Shown piece by piece: positions 25,780-34,478 of a stretch of DNA of 64,000 bases. The notes beneath the pieces were generated by a model. It was not told the DNA's origin. It worked only from the letters and a program-made list of their open reading frames with translations, and searched no databases. The translations under genes were made by a program, and so were the position numbers. Each line of letters begins with the position of its first letter. Position 1 is the stretch's first letter. Source of the stretch: Lustribacter sp965277075 (GTDB taxonomy: Bacteria; Vulcanimicrobiota; Vulcanimicrobiia; Vulcanimicrobiales; Vulcanimicrobiaceae); assembly GCA_965277075.1 (NCBI GenBank), contig OZ255707.1:1054001-1118000 (forward strand). Reading direction: 5' to 3'.

Positions 25780-26564
25780 GACTCCAGCTCCACGGCTTCT
25801 TCTGCCAGCACTTCATCGCGCAGCTCGTCCCAGCAGCGCTTGCGATAAGCAAGGAACGCTTGGTCATTGGCGAGCTCGAGCACGTTACGCGGGCGCGGCA
25901 GGTCGATGTCGACGATGCCCTTGATCGTGCCGGGCCGGTGCGTCATGATCACAACACGGTCGGCCAGCAACACCGCTTCGTCCAGACTATGCGTAATGTA
26001 CACGACGGTCTTGTGCGTCTCGTCCCAGAGTTGCAAGAGATCGCGCTGCACGAGCAGCTTTGTCTGCTGATCCAGCGCTGAGAGCGGTTCGTCCATCAGC
26101 AACACGCTCGGATCGTTGGCGAATGCACGGGCAAGGTTCACGCGCTGGCGCATCCCACCGGAAAGCTCGCGCGGGTAATACTGCGCGAACCGGTCCAAAC
26201 CGAGTTTCTCGAGGTAGACCATCGCCGTCGCGCGGGCTTTCGCTTTGTCGACGCGGCGCGCGCGCAGTCCGTAAGCCGCGTTCTCGAGCACGGTCATCCA
26301 TGGAAAGATGCCCTGTTCTTGAAAGACCATCGAACGCAGCGGCCGGTCGCGGCGCTCAAGGTCGAACGTCACCCTGCCGGCGGTTGCCGTTTCAAGGCCG
26401 GCGAGGATGCGCAAGAGTGTCGTCTTCCCGCAGCCGCTCGGCCCGACGATGCAGAGAAACTCACCCGCCGGCATGTCGAGGCTCACGCCGGTCAAGGCGT
26501 CGATATCGCCGCTACGCGAGGCGTATCGCATGCCGATCCCGGTCACGTGGACGCCGAGCGCCAT
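25776..26564 (-). CDS. SsuB/TauB-type ABC transporter ATPase
   Basis: A 262-residue ATPase. Walker A is GPSGCGKT (41-48), the signature is LSGGMRQR (134-141) and Walker B is LLMDEP with Glu159; SALDQQ and a switch His in YITHSLDEAVLLADR follow. The ATG at 26564, four bases after the binding-protein stop, is chosen; the long upstream frame is antisense-like. It energises the permease at 24955. Confidence 0.93.
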   Translation of the reverse strand: MALGVHVTGIGMRYASRSGDIDALTGVSLDMPAGEFLCIVGPSGCGKTTLLRILAGLETATAGRVTFDLERRDRPLRSMVFQEQGIFPWMTVLENAAYGLRARRVDKAKARATAMVYLEKLGLDRFAQYYPRELSGGMRQRVNLARAFANDPSVLLMDEPLSALDQQTKLLVQRDLLQLWDETHKTVVYITHSLDEAVLLADRVVIMTHRPGTIKGIVDIDLPRPRNVLELANDQAFLAYRKRCWDELRDEVLAEEAVELES

Positions 26565-26568
26565 CGCG

Positions 26569-27609
26569 TTATTTCGCGGACCGCGCCAGCGTAAGATATT
26601 GCGTATCAACGATCTTTTCGATCGGTACGCTCGTCTTAATGAGCCCAAGCGACATCCAAAATTTCTGCACTCGGTCCAGCGCCTCGTTGTTGATCGCGCC
26701 AGCTTGCCCGTAGTATGGCGTCGCACCCATTGCGCGGATGATGTCGGGCGGAATCTCCGTCCACTTCGCGATTGTCTCAACGAGCTCAGGCGTCAGCTTC
26801 CCTTTCGAACGGGTGACGTCAGCCGCGCCGCGCAGATACGCTTGCACGAATTTCGCGACGACGTCGGGATGCGCTTTCGCAAACGCCGACGACACGCCCC
26901 AATACGCTTCCTGATAGGACGGCATAACGTCGTGAAACGATATCCACTTCACACCCACGCCCTGCTGCTGCATCACCGTCGCGGTCGGCTCGGTGGTCCC
27001 CTGGACATCGACCACTTTGTTCGTCAGCGCGGCGAGTTGATCGGGGACGGCCGCTTCTTTGGTCGTGAAATTGACATCCGTGGGCTTGAGACCGCCGGCT
27101 TGGATTGCCTGCAGCGTTAGAAGCGCAATCGGCGAGCCTTGAAACGCGCCGTCGACGTTACGATGCGCAAGATCGGCCGGCTTTTTGATCGTGCCGACGA
27201 GGTCTTTGCGCACGACGAGGACGGAGCCGTCGAGGTAGCCGGCCCGCGCCTCGTCGATCGAGGCGATGATGCGTGCGTCGAACCCTTCACCGTACTGGTT
27301 GAAAAGCGCCGGTCCCGGAACCACGACGGTGACGTCGAGGTCTCCGCGTGCAAGGCTCGGCAACTGCGAGTTCGCGGAGGTTTGATACTTCGTGATTTGG
27401 AGGTCGATGCCGGCAGCTTTGAAGTAGCCTTTGTCGATCGCGTCGTCCAGCGCCGCGTACGTGACGAAGTGCGGATTAAACGAGATGCGAACGGGAACCA
27501 GCGTTTGCGCCGGCACAGGCTCGAAAGGGAACGTCGCTGCGCCGACGACCATCAGGGACGCGGCAACGCGCGCCAATTGCCGCCCCCAGCCGGAAAGCGA
27601 TTTCACCAT
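26569..27609 (-). CDS. SsuA/NMT1-type substrate-binding protein of a complete ABC importer
   Basis: A 346-residue periplasmic binding protein with a signal peptide (ARVAASLMVVGAATFPFEPVPAQ). It shows FVTYAALDDAIDKGYFKAAGIDLQI, DVTVVVPGPALF and LDGSVLVVRKDLVGTIKKPADL. Unlike most binding proteins here it has its own ATPase and permease directly downstream, and it lacks the shared C-terminal QPxID motif of the orphan group. It begins six bases after a strong -10 element. The ligand may be a pyridine or aromatic carboxylate, judging from the NicX-like partner. Confidence 0.9.
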   Translation of the reverse strand: MVKSLSGWGRQLARVAASLMVVGAATFPFEPVPAQTLVPVRISFNPHFVTYAALDDAIDKGYFKAAGIDLQITKYQTSANSQLPSLARGDLDVTVVVPGPALFNQYGEGFDARIIASIDEARAGYLDGSVLVVRKDLVGTIKKPADLAHRNVDGAFQGSPIALLTLQAIQAGGLKPTDVNFTTKEAAVPDQLAALTNKVVDVQGTTEPTATVMQQQGVGVKWISFHDVMPSYQEAYWGVSSAFAKAHPDVVAKFVQAYLRGAADVTRSKGKLTPELVETIAKWTEIPPDIIRAMGATPYYGQAGAINNEALDRVQKFWMSLGLIKTSVPIEKIVDTQYLTLARSAK

Positions 27610-27615
27610 ACGCCC

Positions 27616-27644
27616 AGCGTACGAAAAATGTTTTCGAGCGTCAA
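27616..27644 (-). promoter_or_regulatory. Promoter of the NicX-like/ABC operon with embedded inverted repeat
   Basis: On the minus strand TTGACG (27639-27644) and TACGCT (27616-27621) are 17 bp apart, and the -10 ends six bases before the ATG at 27609, so the mRNA is probably leaderless. Within the spacer, CGAAAA-ATG-TTTTCG (27622-27636) is a perfect 6-bp inverted repeat, a candidate operator. Confidence 0.65.
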
Positions 27645-27693
27645 TCCATCAAAACCGCAGCGGGTCGCAAATTGACTGCGCGGTTCGTCAGGT

Positions 27694-28623
27694 TCATCCG
27701 CGGAAGATCATCTCGGTCGCCGGAAACGAGGCAAAGCCGCCGTACTTCGCCGCAATGTCGATCAACGGCTGAACGGAGCCCGCATCGAGCGTCGCACCGT
27801 AATGCGCACGCACGGAGGCGTTCACGACGTCCGGCGTAACGCGAGCGACGCGCTCGAGGATGAGTGCGCTTTGATCGGGATTGGCATTGGCCCAATCCGC
27901 CGCTTTGCTGAGCGCGCTTTGAAATCTGCGAATCTCGTCCGCATGAGCCCGAGCATATGGGACGGTCGTGAAGTGGGCACTCGATACGAATTGCGGCCCG
28001 ATCGCCGCCATCGAGCTCGCGACGGGCCGCGCGACTTTTTTCACCGCAGACACGAACGGTTCCGGAACGAATGCGCCGTCGACGCGCCCATCTTGGAGCG
28101 CGACGCCGATTTGGCCGCCGGCAAGCTGAATGAACTTGACGGTCTTCGAATCGCCACCGTTCTTATCGACCCAATTCTGCGTGCCGTACTGCGCGAAACC
28201 GTTGAGGCCGACGACAGCTATCGTCTTGCCGTTGAAATCGGCCCCAGTCGTTGCCTTGAGATCGTTCCGCGCGAAGAGCAGGCCCGTCGGCGACTTCAGC
28301 GTTTGCAACGCGCCCGACGCAATCAGCGTGAGTGGAATGCCTTTGTGGTAAGCGAGGATCAACGATACCGCTTCGGAGCAGCCGATGTCCACCGCACCGC
28401 CTGCGATTGCAACCGTCACGGCCTCGCCGTTTGCCATCGCCTGGAGATCGACGGCGAGGCCCGCATTCTTGAAATAACTCTCATCGTTCGCATAAAACAT
28501 GAGAGCTGTTGCATCGAGCGCCGGTGCTGCAAGGCGTATCGCATCTGCGGCGCGTGCAGACGTTGCGCTGAGGGTACCCAGCGATGCTGCTCCCAGAAGT
28601 CCGAGGGCGGTGCGTCGATTCAT
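27694..28623 (-). CDS. NMT1/THI5-family substrate-binding protein (orphan)
   Basis: A 309-residue binding protein with a Tat-like signal (NRRTALGLLGAASLGTLSATSARA). It contains YFKNAGLAVDLQAMANGEAV, GGAVDIGCSEAVSL and NWVDKNGGDSKTVKFIQLAGGQIG, and ends with the shared orphan motif VQPLIDIAAKYGGFASFPATEMIF. It overlaps the IclR stop by four bases, forming a two-gene IclR/binding-protein unit. A cell using IclR to control a lone binding protein suggests either a permease in trans or a sensory use. Confidence 0.88.
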   Translation of the reverse strand: MNRRTALGLLGAASLGTLSATSARAADAIRLAAPALDATALMFYANDESYFKNAGLAVDLQAMANGEAVTVAIAGGAVDIGCSEAVSLILAYHKGIPLTLIASGALQTLKSPTGLLFARNDLKATTGADFNGKTIAVVGLNGFAQYGTQNWVDKNGGDSKTVKFIQLAGGQIGVALQDGRVDGAFVPEPFVSAVKKVARPVASSMAAIGPQFVSSAHFTTVPYARAHADEIRRFQSALSKAADWANANPDQSALILERVARVTPDVVNASVRAHYGATLDAGSVQPLIDIAAKYGGFASFPATEMIFRG

Positions 28624-29423
28624 CGCCAGATCCTTTCCGTGCGTGCGTCGCCGCGCGCGAGTAGGGCACCCACACAGGCTGCGGCGTCCCGCAGCGCGGC
28701 GGCATACGAGAGCAGACGGCGGCGACCGGTCTGAGAACTGGGAGCGTCAATGACGAGCGCAAAAGGCGGCGCAGCGTGTGCGGTGAGCCGTACCGAGCAG
28801 GCAATTGCGTTGACTCCGCGATTGCCGCTGTGAAAGTTCGTTGCGTAGCCGCATTCGCGCACGCGCTCGAGATCCAAAAGTAAATTCTTCCACAGGACGG
28901 CCTCGCTCTGGCGGACGAGCTTCGTGCGTGCCCACCCAGTCTGACGCAATGTCTCGGAAGCGTAGCGACACTGCAACTCGTCGAGCGACAGGTCGGCGAG
29001 GATCGCTTGCCCGGCCGCGCTGTAATGTGCGGGAAACGTCGTGCCGACAAACGTGGTGGTGCGCTGCGCGCGCCGACTCGCGATCGAGCCGACGATCGTG
29101 ACCGTGATGCCGTGCAGTGTCGCAAGATGCGTCGACGCGCCGAGCTCACGTGCGATCGCGCGCATTTCAGGTTCGGCAATGGTAAGTACATCCGTCGATT
29201 GCGGTAACCAATTGCGCGCGAGCGCAGCGCCGACGAGATACGCGCGCGTTACCGGGTCCTGTTCGACGAAGCGCCGCTGTTCAAGCGTCGCCAGCAATCG
29301 ATGCGCGGTTGCACGCGACACGTTCAAGAGTTTCGCCCCTTCGGTGACGCGCATTGGCCGGCCGTCGTGAAGCGCGAGCATCAGCCGGAGAGCGTTGTCG
29401 ACAGACGTCAGCGGACGCGTCAT
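28620..29423 (-). CDS. IclR-family transcriptional regulator
   Basis: A 267-residue regulator from ATG 29423. The HTH region is SVDNALRLMLALHDGRPMRVTEGAKLLNVSRATAHRLLATLEQRRFVEQD. The effector domain has TFPAHYSAAGQAILADLS and ECGYATNFHSGNRGVNAIACSV, the latter a standard IclR motif. A start at 29465 is possible. It is divergent from the LLM monooxygenase gene, which it probably regulates along with the following binding protein. It belongs to a different IclR subgroup from the two at 4150 and 5203. Confidence 0.9.
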   Translation of the reverse strand: MTRPLTSVDNALRLMLALHDGRPMRVTEGAKLLNVSRATAHRLLATLEQRRFVEQDPVTRAYLVGAALARNWLPQSTDVLTIAEPEMRAIARELGASTHLATLHGITVTIVGSIASRRAQRTTTFVGTTFPAHYSAAGQAILADLSLDELQCRYASETLRQTGWARTKLVRQSEAVLWKNLLLDLERVRECGYATNFHSGNRGVNAIACSVRLTAHAAPPFALVIDAPSSQTGRRRLLSYAAALRDAAACVGALLARGDARTERIWR

Positions 29424-29474
29424 GATGCGGCCGGGCTTCGCTTCGCTTGAGCGCGCCTCTTTCAACCAACGTCA

Positions 29475-29493
29475 TGTCTCGCAGAGAGAGACA
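29475..29493. promoter_or_regulatory. Inverted repeat in the IclR/LLM divergent region
   Basis: TGTCTC (29475-29480) and GAGACA (29488-29493) form a perfect 6-bp inverted repeat with a 7-bp spacer, between the IclR start and the preferred start of the LLM gene. It could be an IclR operator, but the arms are short and the spacer is longer than usual. Confidence 0.35.
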
Positions 29494-29542
29494 ACTCGCT
29501 CGCGCGAAGGACGCGCCGTCCGCCGGCCCGGAGACGCGAGCC

Positions 29543-30682
29543 ATGAAAGCAATGGTGCGCCCGGCGTCGAGCCGAGCCTCGATGGGCAACGGCAACGTTC
29601 TCAAAGTGGGTTATTTCGGCCAAAATTGCTCGTCGGGACGCTACATTACCCTCGCAAAAGAACGCTGGTCCGCGAGCTGGGACGACAACTTGCGAGCGGC
29701 GCAACTGGCCGACGGGGCGGGGATGGATTTTTTGCTCCCGATCGGTCGCTGGAAAGGCTACGGCGGCGCGACCGACTATGCCGGAACGTCGTTTGAAACG
29801 ATCACCTGGGCGACGGGATTACTCGCCGCAACGACGCGCATCAACATCTTCGGAACCGTGCACGTACCGCTGTTTCATCCCGTCATCGCAGCGAAGCAGA
29901 TGGTAACCGCCGATCACGTCGGCCACGGGCGGTTCGGCCTGAACGTCGTCGCCGGCTGGAACGAAGACGAGTTCGGCATGTTCGGGATAGCGCAAAAAGA
30001 CCACGCCGGGCGCTACGAACAAGCGCAGGAGTGGATGGATGCGCTCAAGCGCATTTGGGCCGAAAACGACTTCGACTTCGAAGGCGAGTATTATAACCTC
30101 CGAGGCGTGCGCGCGAAACCAAAGCCGTACGGAGATTCCGATCCGCTGATCATGAATGCCGCGATTTCCGAGGACGGCCGCGCCTTCGCGCTGCGCAATT
30201 GCGACGCGCTCTTCACGGCCGCGAGCTACGGCTTCGACGATGAAGCCGCCGCGCGCGCAAAACACGACGTCGTCGCGCTCACGCAAGCCGCAAACGACGT
30301 GGGCCGCAACATCGACGTGTATACGAACGGCACCGTGCTCTGCCGGCGAACGCGAAAAGAAGCGCAGGAGTATCATCACTACCTGTGCGTGGAGCAAGCC
30401 GATTGGGAAGCCGTCGACAACATGTTGCGCATGCGCGGCCGCTTGAAAGACGTGAAATCACAAGGCGAGCTCGACGCGCTACGTAAGCGCTACGCGACGA
30501 CGAGCGGCGGCTTCGCGTGCATCGGCAGCCCGGACGAAATTGCCGATCAGCTGACGCTCATCAGCAGCATGGGGTTCGCCGGCATCGGAATGACGAGCCC
30601 GAACTACGCCGACGAGACGATTTGGTACGACGACGAAATTTTTCCGCGACTCGAGGCGAAGGGACTGCGCCGTGCGCGATAA
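29543..30682 (+). CDS. LLM-class FMN-dependent monooxygenase (RutA/SfnG-like)
   Basis: A luciferase-like TIM-barrel monooxygenase, 379 residues from ATG 29543 (GGAGA upstream); starts at 29474 or 29582 are also possible. Family features are VGYFGQN, DFLLPIGRWKGYGGATDYAG, GRFGLNVVAGWNEDEFGMFG and the C-terminal FACIGSPDEIADQL. RutA opens pyrimidine rings and SfnG attacks sulfones; this protein shows the same N-terminal pattern. It needs FMNH2 from a reductase not encoded nearby. It heads an operon with thiolase-fold, DUF35 and CoA-transferase genes and overlaps the next gene by 11 bases. Confidence 0.88.
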   Translation: MKAMVRPASSRASMGNGNVLKVGYFGQNCSSGRYITLAKERWSASWDDNLRAAQLADGAGMDFLLPIGRWKGYGGATDYAGTSFETITWATGLLAATTRINIFGTVHVPLFHPVIAAKQMVTADHVGHGRFGLNVVAGWNEDEFGMFGIAQKDHAGRYEQAQEWMDALKRIWAENDFDFEGEYYNLRGVRAKPKPYGDSDPLIMNAAISEDGRAFALRNCDALFTAASYGFDDEAAARAKHDVVALTQAANDVGRNIDVYTNGTVLCRRTRKEAQEYHHYLCVEQADWEAVDNMLRMRGRLKDVKSQGELDALRKRYATTSGGFACIGSPDEIADQLTLISSMGFAGIGMTSPNYADETIWYDDEIFPRLEAKGLRRAR

Positions 30683-31829
30683 GTATGCCATCGTCGGTAC
30701 GGCGACGAGCGATCTCGGCCGGACGGGACAGGATTCTTTGCAACTACTCGAACAGGCGATGCGACGCGCAATCGACGACGCCGGCTTACACGTGAAGGAC
30801 ATCGACGGAATCGTGTCGCGGGGCGCCGACGACATCTATACGCACCATCAGCGCATGGGCGCACGACTCGGCATTGACGTTCGCTTCAGCACGTCGCTCG
30901 ATAACGGCGGTGCAAGCCAGATTCTCGCCGTCGCCCTCGCCTGCATGGCGATCGATGCCGGCCTCGCGACGACCGTAATCACGGGCTACGGGCGAAATAG
31001 CTACACCCGCACGCACACCAACGTAGATAAGCGTACGCAGATGGAACTCATTCCCGACGATCAACTGCCCAAGGAATTCGGTCCTGAGTACGGTTACTTT
31101 GCGGCGCCCGCGACGCATGCGTTCGGCGCGCGGCGCCACATGTACGAATTCGGCACGACGCGCGAACAATTCGGCGCCGTCGCGATTGCGTTTCGGGATC
31201 ACGCGTTGCGAAATCCACATGCGGTCATGACGAAAAAACTGACCATGGAAGACTACTTGAACGCGCGCATGATCGCGGAGCCGTACGGGCTCTTCGATTG
31301 CAGCTTGGTGAGCGACGGGGCCGGCGCGGTTGTCGTCACCTCGCTCGAACGCGCGAGGACGCTCAAGCAGCATCCGGTTGTGATCAAAGGCTTCGGCACA
31401 TTCAACAATACGCGTGGGTGGCTCGTGGAGGACCACATGATCCGGCTCGCGGCCAAGCAGAGCGGTGAGCAGGCGTACAAGATGGCCGGTCTGTCGGCGA
31501 AGGACGTGAGCACGGCACAGATCTACGATTGCTTCACCGGAATGGTGGTCGCGCAGCTCGAGGATTACGGATTTTGCAAAAAGGGCGAAGGCGGACCGTT
31601 CGCCGCATCGGGCGCGCTCGAGCTCGACGGTGCGCTGCCGACCAATACCTCCGGCGGGCAGCTCTCCGAAGCGCACGTCGAAGGTATGCTGCAAATCGTG
31701 GAGGGCGTACGACAGTTGCGGCATGACTATGGCCCAGACCGGCAAGTCAACGATGCGCAAGCCGCGCTGGTCAGCGGTCATGGCGGCAATACGGTGTGTC
31801 ACTCGAGCCTACTGCTGGGACGGGCGTGA
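30672..31829 (+). CDS. Thiolase-fold protein, SCP-x/Ltp2-like (likely acyl-CoA aldolase or lyase)
   Basis: A 385-residue thiolase-superfamily protein from GTG 30672. YAIVGTATSDLGR and the C-terminal GHGGNTVCH are conserved. At the usual nucleophile-Cys position it reads SLDNGGASQ (75-83), so the classic thiolase cysteine is missing. This, plus the DUF35 gene overlapping by four bases, matches Ltp2/ChsH2-type retro-aldolases of steroid side-chain catabolism more than true thiolases. It would split a beta-hydroxyacyl-CoA. Function inferred from architecture. Confidence 0.82.
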   Translation: MRDKYAIVGTATSDLGRTGQDSLQLLEQAMRRAIDDAGLHVKDIDGIVSRGADDIYTHHQRMGARLGIDVRFSTSLDNGGASQILAVALACMAIDAGLATTVITGYGRNSYTRTHTNVDKRTQMELIPDDQLPKEFGPEYGYFAAPATHAFGARRHMYEFGTTREQFGAVAIAFRDHALRNPHAVMTKKLTMEDYLNARMIAEPYGLFDCSLVSDGAGAVVVTSLERARTLKQHPVVIKGFGTFNNTRGWLVEDHMIRLAAKQSGEQAYKMAGLSAKDVSTAQIYDCFTGMVVAQLEDYGFCKKGEGGPFAASGALELDGALPTNTSGGQLSEAHVEGMLQIVEGVRQLRHDYGPDRQVNDAQAALVSGHGGNTVCHSSLLLGRA

Positions 31830-32242
31830 CGAGCGAACGCGGTCTGCTGCCGCTGCCGCAGCCCTCGATCGAGACGGCGCCGTTCTGGGCCGCGGTTCAG
31901 CAGCGCACGTTGATAATGCCGAAGTGCGATGCGTGCGGAACGGTCGCGTTTCCCCCGACGGTGGCGTGCGCGATCTGCGAGAAAACCCAATTCACGTGGA
32001 CGCAGATGAGTGGCCGCGGTACGGTCTATTCGTTCGTCGTGTATCACCGGGTCTATCATCCGGCGTTTGTGGATAAGGTGCCGTACGTCGTTGCGGTCAT
32101 CGACCTCCACGAAGGCCCGCGCATCATCTCAAATATCGTCAATATGCCGATCGTGGAGGTGACATGCGATATGCCCGTAAGCGTGGTATACGATGAGGTG
32201 CGCGACGGGTACGTGATTCCCAAATTCGAGCGGCGCGTATGA
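31826..32242 (+). CDS. DUF35 OB-fold/zinc-ribbon protein, thiolase partner
   Basis: A 138-residue protein with an N-terminal rubredoxin-like zinc ribbon (Cys34, Cys37, Cys48, Cys51) and a C-terminal OB fold (RGTVYSFVVYHRVYHPAF, VPYVVAVIDLHEGPRI). The GTG start overlaps the thiolase-fold stop by four bases (GTGA). DUF35 proteins bind acyl-CoA and form complexes with thiolase-like partners, so it probably completes the preceding enzyme. Confidence 0.92.
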   Translation: MTSERGLLPLPQPSIETAPFWAAVQQRTLIMPKCDACGTVAFPPTVACAICEKTQFTWTQMSGRGTVYSFVVYHRVYHPAFVDKVPYVVAVIDLHEGPRIISNIVNMPIVEVTCDMPVSVVYDEVRDGYVIPKFERRV

Positions 32243-33378
32243 GCGCGGCGCTCGAGGGCGTTATCGTTCTGGAGGTCGCCAACTATGTGAGCGGGCCGTA
32301 CGCGGCGATGCTACTCGGTGATCTTGGTGCGACGGTTATCAAGATCGAAGCGCCGAACGGCGGCGATCCTTTTCGGAGCTGGGGCACGGTCGCATATAGC
32401 GCAACGTTCGGTTCACTCAACCGCAACAAGAAGAGCGTCGTGCTCGATCTCAAGAGCGCGAGCGACGTCGAGATGCTGCGCGGTCTGATCCACGATGCCG
32501 ACGTGCTCATCCAAAACTTCCGTCCGGGCACCCTTGAACGCAGCGGCCTCGGCTACGAGGACGTGCATCGGCTCAATCCGCGTTTGATCTACACCTCGAT
32601 CACCGGGTTCGGAGACAAAGGCCCGTACCGCGATTACCCCGGCTACGATACCGTCGGCCAAGGCATGAGCGGTTTGCTGAGTCTGCTCACGGAGATGGAC
32701 GATCCAAAGCCGATGGGGATCTCGCTCTCCGATCATCTCGGCGGAATCTTTGCGTGCTACGGCGTGCTCGCCGCACTGCTCGCGCGTGAGCGCACAGGAC
32801 GCGGCCAGCACGTCGAAACATCGCTGCTCGAATCGTCCATCGCATTTCTGGCCGAGAATGCGGCCAATTTCTTCGAAGGTAACGGCACGCCGCCGAGCCG
32901 CGCCACACGTACCCATCAGGCACAGGTCTTCACGTTCGTCGCCTCCGACGACAAGCCGTTCGTCGTGCACCTCTCATCGCCGCCGAAGTTCTGGCAGGGG
33001 CTGTTGGCGGCGGCTGGTGCGACAGCGATGGCGGCGGACGAACGCTACGTCACGCGTCTCGCCCGCATTGAAAACTACGATGCGCTCAACGCTGAATTGG
33101 GGGCGATCTTTCGGACGAAGACGCGCGCCGTGTGGCTCGACCTCTTGCGAGCCAACGATGTGCCGTGCGGTCCGCTCAACGATTTCAAAGAAGTCTTCGA
33201 CGATCCGCAGGTCGAACTGCTTCAATTGAAACGAACGCTTGCGCATCCGAAGCGCGGATCGGTGACCGTTGTCGGCAGTCCCGTGCGGCTGAGCGATACG
33301 CCGGTTACGATCTCGAGCGCGGCACCGGACCTCGGCGCAGATACGGAGCGGTACGTCGGAAAACGGAGCGAAGCATGA
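32239..33378 (+). CDS. CaiB/BaiF family III CoA transferase
   Basis: A 379-residue family III CoA transferase. VISEAP-like IKIEAPNGGDP, NRNKKSVVLDL, IQNFRPGTLERSGLGY and SLSDHLGG are conserved; Asp165 in the last motif aligns with the catalytic Asp169 of formyl-CoA transferase. It overlaps both neighbours by four bases. It would activate a carboxylate to its CoA thioester for the thiolase-like enzyme upstream. A second, more distant family member is at 44725. Confidence 0.93.
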   Translation: MSAALEGVIVLEVANYVSGPYAAMLLGDLGATVIKIEAPNGGDPFRSWGTVAYSATFGSLNRNKKSVVLDLKSASDVEMLRGLIHDADVLIQNFRPGTLERSGLGYEDVHRLNPRLIYTSITGFGDKGPYRDYPGYDTVGQGMSGLLSLLTEMDDPKPMGISLSDHLGGIFACYGVLAALLARERTGRGQHVETSLLESSIAFLAENAANFFEGNGTPPSRATRTHQAQVFTFVASDDKPFVVHLSSPPKFWQGLLAAAGATAMAADERYVTRLARIENYDALNAELGAIFRTKTRAVWLDLLRANDVPCGPLNDFKEVFDDPQVELLQLKRTLAHPKRGSVTVVGSPVRLSDTPVTISSAAPDLGADTERYVGKRSEA

Positions 33379-34409
33379 AACGCGCAGCTTTCCTGGGCGC
33401 GAGCGCGGCTACCACGCTGACGCTCGGAGCCCCGCTGCCCGCGCGCGCGCAAGAATTGACGAATGTTCGCGTCGGCATTCTCGGCATCGCGACCGACGCG
33501 CCGGCTGCGATCGCCGATGCGAAAGGCTTTTTTCGCGAGCACGGTATCAAGATTGAGGCAATCAAGTTCACGTCGAGTGAAACGATGATGCCGCTCCTTT
33601 CGCGCACCGGCCTCGATATCGGTACGGGCGCGCCGGGGGCCAGTCTCTATAACGCCGTGATTCGCGGCGTCGATCTTCGGGCGGTCGCCGACGCATCGAC
33701 CGATCCGAAAGGGTATGGGTGGTCGAAGCTGCTTATCCGCTCCGACCTCGTCAAGAGCGGAAAATATCGCGGGATCAAAGATCTCAAAGGCATGACGATC
33801 GCCGGCGCCGCGCGTGCCAGTTCGAGCGCGGCGCAAGTGACACGTCTGCTCGCGCTGGCCGGATTGCAATACTCCGACGTGCAGCGCACCGTACTACCGT
33901 ATCCGCAGCAAGTGATCGCTTTTCAGAATAGCGCGATCGAAGCGGCGCTAACGATCGAACCATTTGCGACACTCGCCGTGGACAGCGGCGCAGCCGTTGC
34001 GGTCATGGGCAACGACCAATTCTATCCCGACCAGGAAGTCTCGTGCGTGCTGTGTTCGGAATCGCTGATCAAAGACCGGCGCGATGTGATCGTTCGCTAC
34101 CTCGCGGCTTTTCTCAAGGGCGTGCGTTATTATCGCACCGGTCTGAAGAACGGACGCTTTGACGGGCCAATCGGCAACGAAGTCGCGGAGATCATCGCGA
34201 GTCAGACCGGTGCACCGCAAGCACTCGTGATGCGTACGACACCGGCTAGTATCGATCCAAACGGGCGGCTCAATCTCGCGTCGATGCGCGCCGATCTCGC
34301 GTTTTATAAATCGCAGGGTTTCATTGAAGGCGGCGAGATTACGGTCGATCGCGTCGTGGATACGTCGCTTGCCGTTGAAGCCACGAAGATCATCGGCATC
34401 GCCCACTGA
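33375..34409 (+). CDS. NMT1/SsuA-type substrate-binding protein
   Basis: A 344-residue binding protein from ATG 33375, overlapping the CoA transferase stop by four bases. It has a signal peptide (RAAFLGASAATTLTLGAPLPARA) and the body VGILGIATDAPAAIADAKGFFREHGIKIEAIKF, LDIGTGAPGASLYNAVIRG, SGKYRGIKDLKGMTIAG. It is the last gene of the LLM/thiolase operon. No ABC components are in this operon. It lacks the C-terminal QPxID motif of the other orphan binding proteins and so represents another subfamily. Confidence 0.9.
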   Translation: MKRAAFLGASAATTLTLGAPLPARAQELTNVRVGILGIATDAPAAIADAKGFFREHGIKIEAIKFTSSETMMPLLSRTGLDIGTGAPGASLYNAVIRGVDLRAVADASTDPKGYGWSKLLIRSDLVKSGKYRGIKDLKGMTIAGAARASSSAAQVTRLLALAGLQYSDVQRTVLPYPQQVIAFQNSAIEAALTIEPFATLAVDSGAAVAVMGNDQFYPDQEVSCVLCSESLIKDRRDVIVRYLAAFLKGVRYYRTGLKNGRFDGPIGNEVAEIIASQTGAPQALVMRTTPASIDPNGRLNLASMRADLAFYKSQGFIEGGEITVDRVVDTSLAVEATKIIGIAH

Positions 34410-34478
34410 ACGCGCCGAGAAGCCGGCTTAACGGTAAAAACCGAAGAATCAGGGGTTGACATACGTGTCGATTTGCCT

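Noticed and set aside
27802..28734. A 310-codon plus-strand open frame
   Set aside because: Antisense of the binding protein and IclR genes, both fully supported.
30786..31802. A 338-codon minus-strand open frame
   Set aside because: Complement of the thiolase-fold gene, no signal or domain, His/Arg-rich shadow.
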